IMG/VR virus record: IMGVR_UViG_3300010885_039212
Coordinates: 1-64,000 of that record
Reading direction: 5' to 3' (one strand)
DNA from: a virus
Length of the DNA: 64,000 nt
Shown here: positions 46,953 through 54,762 of the stretch, piece by piece
How positions within the stretch are numbered: the first letter of the stretch is position 1
Layout: each line of letters starts with the position of its first letter
The notes under the pieces: model-generated
What the model was told of the DNA's origin: nothing
Database searches by the model: none
What the model saw: only the letters and a program-made list of their open reading frames with translations
Made by a program: the position numbers and the translations under genes

Positions 46953-46985
46953 GCAAACGACTCACAGTTCGCATTGGCAGCCTAA
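46953..46985 (+). other. tmRNA tag reading frame (ANDSQFALAA)
   Basis: Resume codon GCA at 46953-46955; ten residues ANDSQFALAA, then TAA. The ALAA end is the degron read by ClpXP in bacteria. Confidence 0.9.
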
Positions 46986-47002
46986 ACGCTGACTAGGGTT
47001 TC

Positions 47003-47040
47003 GGTAGGTTTCCTCGTAACAGAATAACCTACCATTTTTT
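47003..47040 (+). terminator. terminator of the tmRNA transcript
   Basis: GGTAGGTT (47003-47010) and AACCTACC (47026-47033) then TTTTTT. Confidence 0.85.
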
Positions 47041-47058
47041 AAATAAAGGAATATAATC

Positions 47059-47562
47059 TTGTTGGGTATTATATTAGGTAATGGACCAAGTAAACAGTTT
47101 TACGATAGAAGCGGAGACTGTGTAATTGGTTGTAATATCCCAAGCAAGGAATTTAGTGTTGACGCAACTGTAATATGTGATGTGGAGATTGTTTATCTTT
47201 TAGCGACATCTCCAGAATTAGTTCAATGTCCAGTTATTGTCAGCACTAAAGCATGGGAAAAAATGAAAGAGTTACGTATCGATCATTATTTTGATATTCG
47301 ATACGTGTTTCAACCTAAAGACTGGTATAATACTGCACATTATGCTGCAGAGTTTTTGCTCGAGCATGGAGACTTCAATACAATACATATATGGGGATGC
47401 GATTCTATATTCAGTGATACTACAGAATCTTCTACTGATAAGTTTGTAAAAAAAGAAAACACTAAAGACCAAAAATTTATTAAAAATTGGCGTAGAGTGT
47501 GGGATGAGATTTTTAACCGATACCCAAATATCGACTTTAACACGATGAGGATAGAAAAATGA
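47059..47562 (+). CDS. MptE/DUF115-like protein
   Basis: 167 residues with a TTG start at 47059 (AAAGGAAT upstream). ILGNGPSKQFYD and DCVIGCNIP near the start, and HIWGCDSIFSD later, match the DUF115/MptE-like Rossmann-type proteins linked to sugar or pterin chemistry. Short compared with cellular members. Substrate unknown. Confidence 0.6.
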   Translation: MLGIILGNGPSKQFYDRSGDCVIGCNIPSKEFSVDATVICDVEIVYLLATSPELVQCPVIVSTKAWEKMKELRIDHYFDIRYVFQPKDWYNTAHYAAEFLLEHGDFNTIHIWGCDSIFSDTTESSTDKFVKKENTKDQKFIKNWRRVWDEIFNRYPNIDFNTMRIEK

Positions 47563-47738
47563 AATCATTAATAATTTTTGCTATGAGTTTAGTTCTTTTA
47601 ACGTCTAATGCAATCGCAGCAGATAAGAAAGATACCAAGAAAGAAAAATGCGTTCCTTCTAAAGAAGTTGTTTGTAAGGATTCACTAAAAGGTAAAGAGC
47701 GTCCTACACCAAAGAAGAAAACAGAAGAAGCTAAATAA
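47559..47738 (+). CDS. exported Lys-rich small protein
   Basis: 59 residues. Signal peptide ends AIA-ADKK (about residue 21). The mature part is 40% Lys/Glu with two Cys (EKCVPSKEVVCK). No family recognised. ATGA overlap with the gene before. Confidence 0.55.
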   Translation: MKSLIIFAMSLVLLTSNAIAADKKDTKKEKCVPSKEVVCKDSLKGKERPTPKKKTEEAK

Positions 47739-47741
47739 TAG

Positions 47742-47758
47742 AGGGTTGGTGAACCCTA
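47742..47758 (+). terminator. short hairpin after exported-protein gene
   Basis: AGGGTT and AACCCT with a 4-base loop GGTG; no T run follows, so termination is uncertain. Confidence 0.35.
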
Positions 47759-47799
47759 CAAAATCACTATTTTACACAACACACAAAAAGGAGTAAATT

Positions 47800-48075
47800 A
47801 TGTCAAACTTGACACCATTCGAGATTCGCCTAGAATTATTAAAAATGGCGAAAGACATGCTTAACGATGATTATTACGGTAAGCGTGAACAAATTAGCAA
47901 CGACTGGTCTACAAAAGTCGAATCTGCTAAAATCAATGGAGGCACGATCCCAGATCATCCTGGATTCCCTGCTATCCCATCCGAACTCGATATCATTGCA
48001 AAGGCGCAAGTCTTAAATGGTTTCGTTTCAAACGTCCCCTCTACAATAGAAAAGACTAGCAAAAAGTCCACCTAA
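47800..48075 (+). CDS. conserved T4-like phage protein
   Basis: 91 residues: LTPFEIRLELLKMAKDMLNDDYYGKRE, then ISNDW and PDHPGFPAIPSELDIIAKAQ. I recognise this arrangement from T4-like aquatic phages; function unknown. AAGGAG upstream; strong terminator follows. Confidence 0.6.
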   Translation: MSNLTPFEIRLELLKMAKDMLNDDYYGKREQISNDWSTKVESAKINGGTIPDHPGFPAIPSELDIIAKAQVLNGFVSNVPSTIEKTSKKST

Positions 48076-48083
48076 CGGGATCG

Positions 48084-48114
48084 GAAGGTGTGTGTGCGAA
48101 CACACACCTTCTTT
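48084..48114 (+). terminator. strong hairpin terminator
   Basis: GAAGGTGTGTG (48084-48094) and CACACACCTTC (48101-48111), then TTT. 11-bp perfect stem. Confidence 0.8.
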
Positions 48115-48129
48115 AACTAAAGGAGAAAC

Positions 48130-48642
48130 ATGCGAGTATATTTAAATACTTTTTTGATTATCATTGCGATGGTATGTATTACTATCTTCGTCACAACGAA
48201 ACCACAAGAAACAAAATTGTTTAATGTCAAATACAAAGAATTAACAGCTGAAGCAAGAAAACAAGTAGATTGCTTGGCAGACAACATTTATTATGAAGCA
48301 GGTTATGAACCAGATGATGGTAAACTTGCAGTTGCCCTTGTAACAATTAATAGAACGCAAGATCCAAGATTCCCAAAAGATATTTGCTCTGTAGTAAAAC
48401 AAAAGGTAAACTTACTGTGTCAGTTCTCTTGGTTTTGTGAAGGTATAAAAACCAAGAAACATGATGTTTATGCGAAATCAAAAGAGATCGCAATATTCAC
48501 TTATGTTAATTATGAGATGCTTGACGATATAACAAATGGAGCGTTATATTTCCATGCGGATTATATTAACCCAAATTGGAAACTGAAGAAGACCAAAGTT
48601 ATTGGTCGACATATATTTTATAAAGAAGGAAGAAACATCTAA
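48130..48642 (+). CDS. SleB-like cell wall hydrolase, membrane-anchored
   Basis: 170 residues. N-terminal membrane/signal segment (about 4-24), then the Hydrolase_2 domain: DCLADNIYYEAGYEPDDGKLAVALVTINR with catalytic Glu, CQFSWFCEG and ALYFHADYINPNWK…GRHIFYKE. Relative of the 32354 product. AAGGAG upstream. The stop overlaps the ClpP-like start. Confidence 0.82.
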   Translation: MRVYLNTFLIIIAMVCITIFVTTKPQETKLFNVKYKELTAEARKQVDCLADNIYYEAGYEPDDGKLAVALVTINRTQDPRFPKDICSVVKQKVNLLCQFSWFCEGIKTKKHDVYAKSKEIAIFTYVNYEMLDDITNGALYFHADYINPNWKLKKTKVIGRHIFYKEGRNI

Positions 48643-49202
48643 TGATGCAAAAATTAAACCTCCAATTGAATGAGACATCAGACTCTCGTCATTCGTTCTT
48701 TCTATTGATGGAGGAAATTACTCTTGCTGCATGCAAGCAAGCAGTTGAATGGGTGTTTGAAGCAAACTTTGCTGAAGAACGTCCAGATATGTTGAATATG
48801 ATTATCACTACTCCTGGTGGTGATTTGAATGCAGCATTTGCTTTAGTTGATACCATGCGTGGTTCTGCAATTCCGATTCGAACAATTGGTCTTGGTCAGA
48901 TTGCTTCAGCTGGATTGATGATTTTTATTGCTGGTGCCACAGGGCAACGTATTCTTACACCGAATACTTCTATCTTGTCACATCAGTATTCTTGGGGTGC
49001 GTTTGGAAAAGAACATGAATTGTTTGCTCAAATTAAAGAGTTTGACTTGACCACTAAACGCATGATTGCTCATTACAAAAAGTGCACTGGCTTGAAGGAA
49101 GACCAAATTAGAGAGTATCTACTTCCACCTCAAGATATTTGGCTAAGTGCAGCAGAATCTAAAAAGTTAGGACTATGCGATGACGTTAAAGACCTTAGGT
49201 AA
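48642..49202 (+). CDS. ClpP-like serine protease
   Basis: 186 residues. Catalytic features of ClpP/SppA fold: ITTPGGDLNAAFALVD, GLGQIASAGLMIF (nucleophile Ser in the A-S-A-G elbow), ILSHQYSWGAFG (His) and acidic residue after. No ClpX/ClpA partner gene is seen, so it would need host unfoldases or act in head maturation as proposed for aquatic T4-like phages. Lies 1.6 kb from the tmRNA, whose tag ends in a Clp degron. Confidence 0.85.
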   Translation: MMQKLNLQLNETSDSRHSFFLLMEEITLAACKQAVEWVFEANFAEERPDMLNMIITTPGGDLNAAFALVDTMRGSAIPIRTIGLGQIASAGLMIFIAGATGQRILTPNTSILSHQYSWGAFGKEHELFAQIKEFDLTTKRMIAHYKKCTGLKEDQIREYLLPPQDIWLSAAESKKLGLCDDVKDLR

Positions 49203-49371
49203 TTATGTACGTTACTCTGGTATATGGGTTAGTTTTGCACTAAATCCATTTCACTGGAGATTTTCGTTCGAGTTTATGCAACCAGATGAGATAAATCCTG
49301 CAATGCGTGGATTTTTTGTTTCGATTGCACCTGTTTCAATTCGACTCGTTATAGATGATGGATCATGGTGA
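49180..49371 (+). CDS. conserved small phage protein
   Basis: 63 residues: RYSGIWVSFALNPFHWRFSFEF and a final SIRLVIDDGSW. The same opening and IDNG-W ending recur in T4-like aquatic phages. Overlaps the protease gene by 23 bases in another frame. Function unknown. Confidence 0.6.
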   Translation: MTLKTLGNYVRYSGIWVSFALNPFHWRFSFEFMQPDEINPAMRGFFVSIAPVSIRLVIDDGSW

Positions 49372-49382
49372 GGAAAATATAT

Positions 49383-49604
49383 ATGGATAAACCTTTAGAC
49401 AAAAACCTTCTTGCAATTTTAATTAGTTGCGTATTAATACTAGTTACTGGATTTGGATGTTTAACTTATTACAAATTAAACGAATTGCAATCTATGAAAT
49501 CCAATATTGAATCTGCAATTGTCAAAGGTGTAGACCCTCTCTCAGTTCGTTGTTCTTACGACTCCAGTAGTACTGTATGTTCTATCTACGCCAGCAGAAA
49601 ATAA
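49383..49604 (+). CDS. small single-pass membrane protein
   Basis: 73 residues from ATG 49383 (GAGG upstream): hydrophobic helix about 9-31, then a periplasmic tail with CSYDSSSTVCSIY. Probably a disulfide. Common small protein type in T4-like phages; unknown function. Confidence 0.55.
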   Translation: MDKPLDKNLLAILISCVLILVTGFGCLTYYKLNELQSMKSNIESAIVKGVDPLSVRCSYDSSSTVCSIYASRK

Positions 49605-49625
49605 CCTTACTTCCAGTAAGGTTTT
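49603..49625 (+). terminator. hairpin terminator
   Basis: AACCTTAC (49603-49610) and GTAAGGTT (49616-49623), then TT. Starts inside the stop codon and directly precedes a promoter. Confidence 0.7.
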
Positions 49626-49628
49626 CGC

Positions 49629-49657
49629 TTTACTTTTATTCAAAAATGAGGTATAAT
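49629..49657 (+). promoter_or_regulatory. sigma70-type early promoter
   Basis: TTTACT (49629-49634), 17-base spacer, TATAAT (49652-49657). Drives the gp33/gp59/gp32 run. Confidence 0.78.
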
Positions 49658-49679
49658 TATATTATCGATGAAAGGATTT

Positions 49680-50027
49680 ATGATGCAAATGATACATACT
49701 TCGTTCAAGAAAGTAAAGAAGCATAAGCCAAATGCAAAACAGCGTGAGTTAGATAGTTCGTGGCAAGACTTACTAAAGAAGTATCCTGCAAAGAGTTTTT
49801 CTGATAACAAGAAAGACCTCAGTAGCGTATACTCACTTGGAAAAAGTGCTCGTGGTGACACGCCTAGGATTCCGAGTTTACCATTTACTGGAGCACCTTG
49901 TACGAAAGCACCAGATAAAGTTTATACAGGAACTATGATGAAGGGTATTGGTACGATGCATAAATCAAATGCAGTTCCAATTTTTAGTGATGAAGAAGCG
50001 ATTGCTATAGCAAACATGCGGAGATAA
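49680..50027 (+). CDS. conserved T4-like phage protein
   Basis: 115 residues from ATG 49680 (AAAGGA upstream; ATG 49668 in frame is at the transcript start). AKQRELDSSWQDLLKKY, then PRIPSLPFTGAPCTKAPDKVYTGT and MKGIGTMHKSNAVPIFSDEEA, blocks conserved in T4-like and other phages. Function unknown. Confidence 0.65.
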   Translation: MMQMIHTSFKKVKKHKPNAKQRELDSSWQDLLKKYPAKSFSDNKKDLSSVYSLGKSARGDTPRIPSLPFTGAPCTKAPDKVYTGTMMKGIGTMHKSNAVPIFSDEEAIAIANMRR

Positions 50028-50030
50028 ATA

Positions 50031-50297
50031 ATGAATCAATATTATGGTAAAATGTCAGAGTGCGCAACTTATAGAGATATTAATGGTATTAATGAAATAT
50101 ATCAAAACCTTGTAATGGATCGTATGCGTATGGATAAATTTTTCAGTATGTATCTTGATAAAGTTGGTGATAAGATGGATCCTGAATTTACGGACACACC
50201 AGTCTGGAAACTTTACAGAAAGAAATTAAAAGAATATGGCGAAGTTGAGCAAGCCATTAAAGTTGCTCAATATTATCTAAAGAAAAGTTATGTTTAA
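50031..50297 (+). CDS. conserved phage protein, unknown
   Basis: 88 residues, helical (DRMRMDKFFSMYLDKVGDKM and EYGEVEQAIKVAQYYLKK). Similar small proteins precede the gp33-like gene in related phages as I recall. Overlaps the next gene by 8 bases. Confidence 0.5.
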   Translation: MNQYYGKMSECATYRDINGINEIYQNLVMDRMRMDKFFSMYLDKVGDKMDPEFTDTPVWKLYRKKLKEYGEVEQAIKVAQYYLKKSYV

Positions 50298-50505
50298 AAA
50301 TTCAAACGAATTCTCTTTACACATCGAGCAGTTAGTCCAAGAAAAGCGTCTAAATTATATGGATGCAGTTCTTGATTATTGTCAAGAAAACTCTCTTGAA
50401 CCTTCTGATATTTCAAAACTAATTAATAAATCTCTTAAGGATAAACTTGAGATGAACTTTCGTGAATTAAATTACTTACCTAAGCAGGCACAGCTGGATG
50501 TTTAA
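50290..50505 (+). CDS. 33: late transcription coactivator gp33-like
   Basis: 71 residues: SNEFSLHIEQLVQEKRLNYMDAVLDYC and PSDISKLINKSLKDKLEMNF. This matches proteins annotated as gp33 in aquatic T4-like phages. gp33 bridges host RNA polymerase and the sliding clamp for late transcription. Supported by position next to gp59-like and gp32 genes, as in T4. Late-type motifs elsewhere in the window fit a gp33-dependent programme. Confidence 0.6.
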   Translation: MFKNSNEFSLHIEQLVQEKRLNYMDAVLDYCQENSLEPSDISKLINKSLKDKLEMNFRELNYLPKQAQLDV

Positions 50506-51119
50506 TGGACGGATTTAAGGCATATAAATATTATATTGCAATTAAATTACACTTCACAAAAGATTCCTTTGATGTATTTAAGAATCGTGGTTCTGTAAAG
50601 GGAACTCGTGAAGCATTTAATGCAAGAAACGATCGTTATATTTTTGAGAAGTTAGCACGTAAATATCCAGTGGACAAAGATTTGATTCAATTTTATGTTG
50701 CTAACTTTGCATATGGTAATGATGGAATGATTTATTCAATTGAGGAAGCAGAATCATATTTGTTAGAATGGAACAAACGTAAGCAGTCTATTACAAAAAT
50801 CTTTGCAGATGATCTTAACAAGATTTTGATGGATGCTTACAAACGCAAGATTAAAGAAACATCAATAATAAATTTTACTTTAAATCAATATCCGAGTATA
50901 CTTAACCTATACCTTGGAAAACAAATTGGGATTGAAACTCTTAGGATTTTAGATGACGTAGCGAACTTAATCGAACCATGGAAACAAAACACTTCGATGA
51001 CTTTACTTTGGGAAAATGAAATCCGTAAAGTTGAAAAGTCAAAAGGTTTTGTTAAATACGATAAAGAAAAGATAATGTCATCTTATTTGGAATTCAAGGA
51101 AGAAGTTAAAGAGTTATAA
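50505..51119 (+). CDS. 59: DNA helicase loader gp59-like
   Basis: 204 residues: YKYYIAIKLHFTKDSFDVFKNRG at the start, RNDRYIFEKLARKY, DLIQFYVANFAYGN and a C-terminal half of helices. This is the pattern of gp59 helicase loaders in aquatic T4-like phages, which place helicase on gp32-coated DNA. T4 also keeps 33, 59 and 32 together. Confidence 0.65.
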   Translation: MDGFKAYKYYIAIKLHFTKDSFDVFKNRGSVKGTREAFNARNDRYIFEKLARKYPVDKDLIQFYVANFAYGNDGMIYSIEEAESYLLEWNKRKQSITKIFADDLNKILMDAYKRKIKETSIINFTLNQYPSILNLYLGKQIGIETLRILDDVANLIEPWKQNTSMTLLWENEIRKVEKSKGFVKYDKEKIMSSYLEFKEEVKEL

Positions 51120-51120
51120 T

Positions 51121-51339
51121 ATGGGCAAGACTTACCATAAAAATCAAAATAAATTTGATGAAGAAATTTCCAGCCAGCGTTCTGGGAAACACAGTAAACA
51201 TTCCAATGGAAAGAAAACTGGGGGTATGAAAACGCTAAATAGTTATGTTGAAGAAGATTATGACGATGACTCATTTGACGATGAGTTTGAACTTAATGAT
51301 GAAATCACTATTCAACATATACAAAACGATACACCGTAA
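51121..51339 (+). CDS. small acidic/charged phage protein
   Basis: 72 residues: basic N-terminal half (KTYHKNQNKFDE… GKHSKHSNGKKT) and acidic C-terminal half (EEDYDDDSFDDEFEL). Between gp59-like and gp32 genes. No family recognised. Confidence 0.5.
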   Translation: MGKTYHKNQNKFDEEISSQRSGKHSKHSNGKKTGGMKTLNSYVEEDYDDDSFDDEFELNDEITIQHIQNDTP

Positions 51340-51365
51340 ATACAACTTATATAAGGAAAATACAA

Positions 51366-52280
51366 ATGGATATTCAAACACTTCGCAAAATGCGTTCTTC
51401 TGACTTCGGCAAAATCGCTGGAGAGTTCGAGAAAATCGCTAATCCCCAAACCAATACCAAGTCTTATGTCGATGATCGCTTCTGGAAACTTGAAGGCGAC
51501 AAGGCAGGAAATGGAACAGCCACACTTCGTTTTCTACCACGTGTAGAAGGTGATGAGTTACCATGGGTTCGTATCTTTTCTCATGGCTTCCAAGGACCAA
51601 CTGGTAAGTGGTATATTGAAAACTCACTCACTACTCTTGGTGAGAATGATCCTGTTGGTGAACTTAATTCACGTTTGTGGAACTCTGGTTCTGAAGCCAA
51701 CAAGAAAATTGCACAGGCGCAAAAGCGTCGCTTATCTTTTATTGCCAATGTTTTAATCGTTTCTGATCCAAAGCATCCTGAAAATGAAGGACAAGTTAAA
51801 CTGTTTAAGTTTGGTAAGAAAATCTTTGATAAGATCATGGATAAGGCTCGCCCAACTTATGATGATGAAAATCCAGTGAATGTGTTTGATCTTTGGGAAG
51901 GTGCTAACTTCAAATTACGCATGCGTAAGAAAGATGGTTACACTAACTATGATGAATCTTCTTTTCAAGATCCAACTCCAGTCACTGAAGATGAAGAAAA
52001 AATGTTGGGTTTTGTAAATGCTCAGCATAAATTGTCTGAATTCACTGATCGTAAGAATTTCAAATCTTATGATGAGTTGAAGAAAAAACTTGAAGAAGTT
52101 CTTTCTGGCGATTCATTCTCTGCTAAATCTGCTGCGGAGATTGCTGAAGAAGAAGATCGTCCTGTTGCTGCAGCACCACAGATTAAATCTGTACCTGCTC
52201 CAAAAGCAAAGGAAGTTTCTTTAGATGAAGATGATGAAGACGTTATGTCTTATTTTAAGAAAATTGCTCAAGAGAATTGA
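51366..52280 (+). CDS. 32: single-stranded DNA-binding protein gp32
   Basis: 304 residues with the gp32 plan: short basic N-terminal arm (LRKMRSSDFGKI), OB core with DPKHPENEGQVKLFKFGKKIFDKI and LWEGANFKLRMRKKDG, and an acidic C-terminal tail (SLDEDDEDVMSYFKKI) that contacts partners. The zinc-binding Cys cluster of T4 gp32 is absent, as in related aquatic phages. AAGGAA site; strong terminator follows. Confidence 0.93.
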   Translation: MDIQTLRKMRSSDFGKIAGEFEKIANPQTNTKSYVDDRFWKLEGDKAGNGTATLRFLPRVEGDELPWVRIFSHGFQGPTGKWYIENSLTTLGENDPVGELNSRLWNSGSEANKKIAQAQKRRLSFIANVLIVSDPKHPENEGQVKLFKFGKKIFDKIMDKARPTYDDENPVNVFDLWEGANFKLRMRKKDGYTNYDESSFQDPTPVTEDEEKMLGFVNAQHKLSEFTDRKNFKSYDELKKKLEEVLSGDSFSAKSAAEIAEEEDRPVAAAPQIKSVPAPKAKEVSLDEDDEDVMSYFKKIAQEN

Positions 52281-52299
52281 TTGAGTAATACTTAAAGGA

Positions 52300-52325
52300 A
52301 AGCCACCTTTGCGGTGGCTTTTTTC
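52300..52325. terminator. terminator between convergent operons
   Basis: AAGCCACC (52300-52307), loop TTTGC, GGTGGCTT (52313-52320), TTTT. Ends the gp32 transcript and faces the end of the minus-strand tape measure gene. Confidence 0.9.
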
Positions 52326-52328
52326 ATT

Positions 52329-54761
52329 TTAGTATGCTGCGTATCGAGTACCAATATACTTGTTAAGTGTTGAATCTTCATTCTTAAATGGAGATCTCAT
52401 TATAGTAGATTGATTAGTGTTGTTGTTAACTGTAGTTGGTGCGTTCAGAATAGCGTTGGTGTTACCACCTTTATTTGCCATATCTTCTTTTGCACCAACA
52501 ACTTCAGTTGACTTACCAGCAATAATATTACCAGATGATGGTGTTGGAGTTATAGCATTTGCTTTAGAGTTATCAACAGTAGCACCACCAGCTAATTGTT
52601 TATTATACTGCTGCATTATTTCTGCAGGATACTTATTTCCCATAGACAAGGACATAGCCATAACTGCCATCTGTTTACCAGATAATGGTTGTCCAGGAAC
52701 TACTTTTTCACCAGCAATTTGAGTATATTCTTCTTTTGAACCAGTAGATTTTATTGGTGATGTAGATGCAGGAGATGCTCCACTATCAACTCTTCTTGGA
52801 TCTTTCGCAGCAAACTCAGCTGAACCTTGTCCTGCGCCAGCAGTACTATTTCCAGCAGCAATAGGTTTCGTTTCAGCTTTTCCAAACGGATAGAATGGAC
52901 CAACAGAAACTTTCTGATTAACTACTGGTATCGTAAATCCAATTTCTGGTATACTAATACTTTGTAGCATACCAATAATACTGGCACCCATACCTTTAAA
53001 GAAATCGGTTACTGGTTTAAATACTTCTCCAATTTTACTAAATGCACCAGTTACAAGAGTACCTAATTCTTTTAGACTATTGATTGGATGCATTATCAAG
53101 TCTTGAATTTTCTGTGGGATAAACATTATCATATCCACAAAATCATCAAAAATCTTTTCAAATGAGAATGAATCTAAAAACTTTTCTATGTTTTTAAATC
53201 CAAGCGCACCAGCTACCCAAGAGACAGCACCTTTAATCATATCAGCTACGCCAAAGATTAAAGAATCAAACAACCCTTTAATTGCGCCACCGATTGCACC
53301 AACTAAACCACCTTCTTCAAATCCTTTGAACGCACCTTTAACGGTATCCCAAACTGTCATAATAATAGTAAGTGGTAGAAATAGTTTCTCAGCAATAACT
53401 GCAACTTTACCAATATATTTACCAAATTTAGAAACATATTCAGATATCCCAGTAAACATTTTGCTTAGGAATTCTGAACCACCGATTAATCCCTTTAAAG
53501 TATCATAGGCTACAACAAATGGTTTTGTTAATTTAGCAATACCATCTTTAAAACCTTCAATAACTTTTCCGATTCTTGACTCTTCTCCAAACGAGAACAG
53601 ACTTTTAATTTTGGTTCCTATCTCTTCAAAGAATTTACCGATCGATGCAAACTTTTCACCTATAAATTTTCTAAGTGATTCTGGAACTAATGTTTCAAAA
53701 AATAATTTAATTGTTTTGACCCATGCTCTAGCAAAACCAATCAGACCACCGATCAATCCACCAATAACTAGTCCTAGTCCACCTAAACCACCTTCTTCTT
53801 CTGGTTTCTGTGGACTTTTAAATTTGTCTTTACCACCAGTATTTTCTGCAATACGTTTTAGAAGTTCAGTTTGTTCTTCTTCTCTTCTAATTGCTTCAAG
53901 TTCAAGTTCATCAGTTTTTATAGCTGGGTTTGCAGCTTTAATAACGGATAGTGGCGTATTTCCTATAGGAACTATTTTTTTATTTACATTAATATTTTCA
54001 TTAACATTAGTAGCATTAACTCGATTTAAATTCGTACTAGATTCATTAGTAGCATTAACTTGTTTTTTATTAGATTCATTAGTAGTATTTAAATGTTGCT
54101 GAACTCTATAATCTATTTTAGATAATTTGTTTACTTCTGAATTTCTATTTTCAAGAAGAGTTTTACCATGAATCGTTTTAGAAAGTTGTTCTTCAGAGAT
54201 TCCTAGTTTAGTGTATTTACCAATTTCTTTTTCATTATGAGTGATATTCTTTTCATGCTCTTTAATCTGAGTTAATTTATTTCTGGCTTCTTGCTCAGAA
54301 GTACCAGACAGTTTCATATCACCTTTAATAAAGGTTTTATCGGCTTCTCTACGTTTAAGAGCATTATCAAAAACTCCACCGCCACCTTTTTTAACAACGC
54401 CCATTGTATCAAGAACATTACGTAGCGAACCAAATTTAGCATCGAACTTTGCTCTAATAGATTCACCAACAGTTCCAGGTGCTTTATCCTGAACCATTTT
54501 AGCGATATTTTTTGAGGATTCTTTTGTTAGCTCAATTAAATCTTTAATGTTAGTGCTAACTTCTTTGGTTGCCTTTAACTGGTCGTTATCTACAACTTTT
54601 TGTTCTTTAACTTCTTTAAATGAATCTTCATCAAGTTTTCTTGATAATTCTGTCAATGTTTTAATTGCAGATAATTGAGTTAAAGATTGTTGTTGTATTT
54701 CCAGAAGTTTTTTAAACTCGCTGGAACTTACATTAACGACATAGTTTGTATTTTTTGCCAT
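52329..54761 (-). CDS. 29: tail tape measure protein
   Basis: 810 residues. N-terminal half is polar and coiled-coil-like; the middle has Gly-rich hydrophobic segments (EEGGLGGLGLVIGGLIGGLI, then VGAIGGAIKGLFDSLIFGVA) typical of tape measure proteins that enter the membrane; the C-terminal part is Ser/Thr/Ala-rich and ends STLNKYIGTRYAAY. It fills the tail tube, sets tail length and helps DNA pass. Corresponds functionally to T4 gp29. Last gene of the minus-strand virion operon. Confidence 0.82.
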   Translation of the reverse strand: MAKNTNYVVNVSSSEFKKLLEIQQQSLTQLSAIKTLTELSRKLDEDSFKEVKEQKVVDNDQLKATKEVSTNIKDLIELTKESSKNIAKMVQDKAPGTVGESIRAKFDAKFGSLRNVLDTMGVVKKGGGGVFDNALKRREADKTFIKGDMKLSGTSEQEARNKLTQIKEHEKNITHNEKEIGKYTKLGISEEQLSKTIHGKTLLENRNSEVNKLSKIDYRVQQHLNTTNESNKKQVNATNESSTNLNRVNATNVNENINVNKKIVPIGNTPLSVIKAANPAIKTDELELEAIRREEEQTELLKRIAENTGGKDKFKSPQKPEEEGGLGGLGLVIGGLIGGLIGFARAWVKTIKLFFETLVPESLRKFIGEKFASIGKFFEEIGTKIKSLFSFGEESRIGKVIEGFKDGIAKLTKPFVVAYDTLKGLIGGSEFLSKMFTGISEYVSKFGKYIGKVAVIAEKLFLPLTIIMTVWDTVKGAFKGFEEGGLVGAIGGAIKGLFDSLIFGVADMIKGAVSWVAGALGFKNIEKFLDSFSFEKIFDDFVDMIMFIPQKIQDLIMHPINSLKELGTLVTGAFSKIGEVFKPVTDFFKGMGASIIGMLQSISIPEIGFTIPVVNQKVSVGPFYPFGKAETKPIAAGNSTAGAGQGSAEFAAKDPRRVDSGASPASTSPIKSTGSKEEYTQIAGEKVVPGQPLSGKQMAVMAMSLSMGNKYPAEIMQQYNKQLAGGATVDNSKANAITPTPSSGNIIAGKSTEVVGAKEDMANKGGNTNAILNAPTTVNNNTNQSTIMRSPFKNEDSTLNKYIGTRYAAY

Positions 54762-54762
54762 T

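Larger units (their letters stand above)
46752..47040 (+). ncRNA. ssrA: circularly permuted two-piece tmRNA
   Basis: The tRNA-like 3' part comes first: T-arm GGGAG-TTCGATT-CTCCC (46789-46805), acceptor strand CACCTCC (46806-46812), A, CCA (46814-46816). The 5' part follows at 46870: GGGGGTG pairs fully with CACCTCC, then ACTAGGTTTCGACAGGG, the tmRNA hallmark. The tag frame (46953-46985) reads ANDSQFALAA and stops. The linker 46817-46869 forms a hairpin (GCACTACA/TGTAGTGC) and would be cut out. A terminator ends the transcript. tmRNA releases stalled ribosomes and tags products for proteolysis. Permuted genes are known from alphaproteobacteria, cyanobacteria and some betaproteobacteria. Confidence 0.9.

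Noticed and set aside
53611-54102. 163-codon plus-strand frame antisense to the tape measure gene
   Set aside because: Ser/Pro/Leu-rich shadow of a coiled-coil and Gly-rich coding strand; no start signal.
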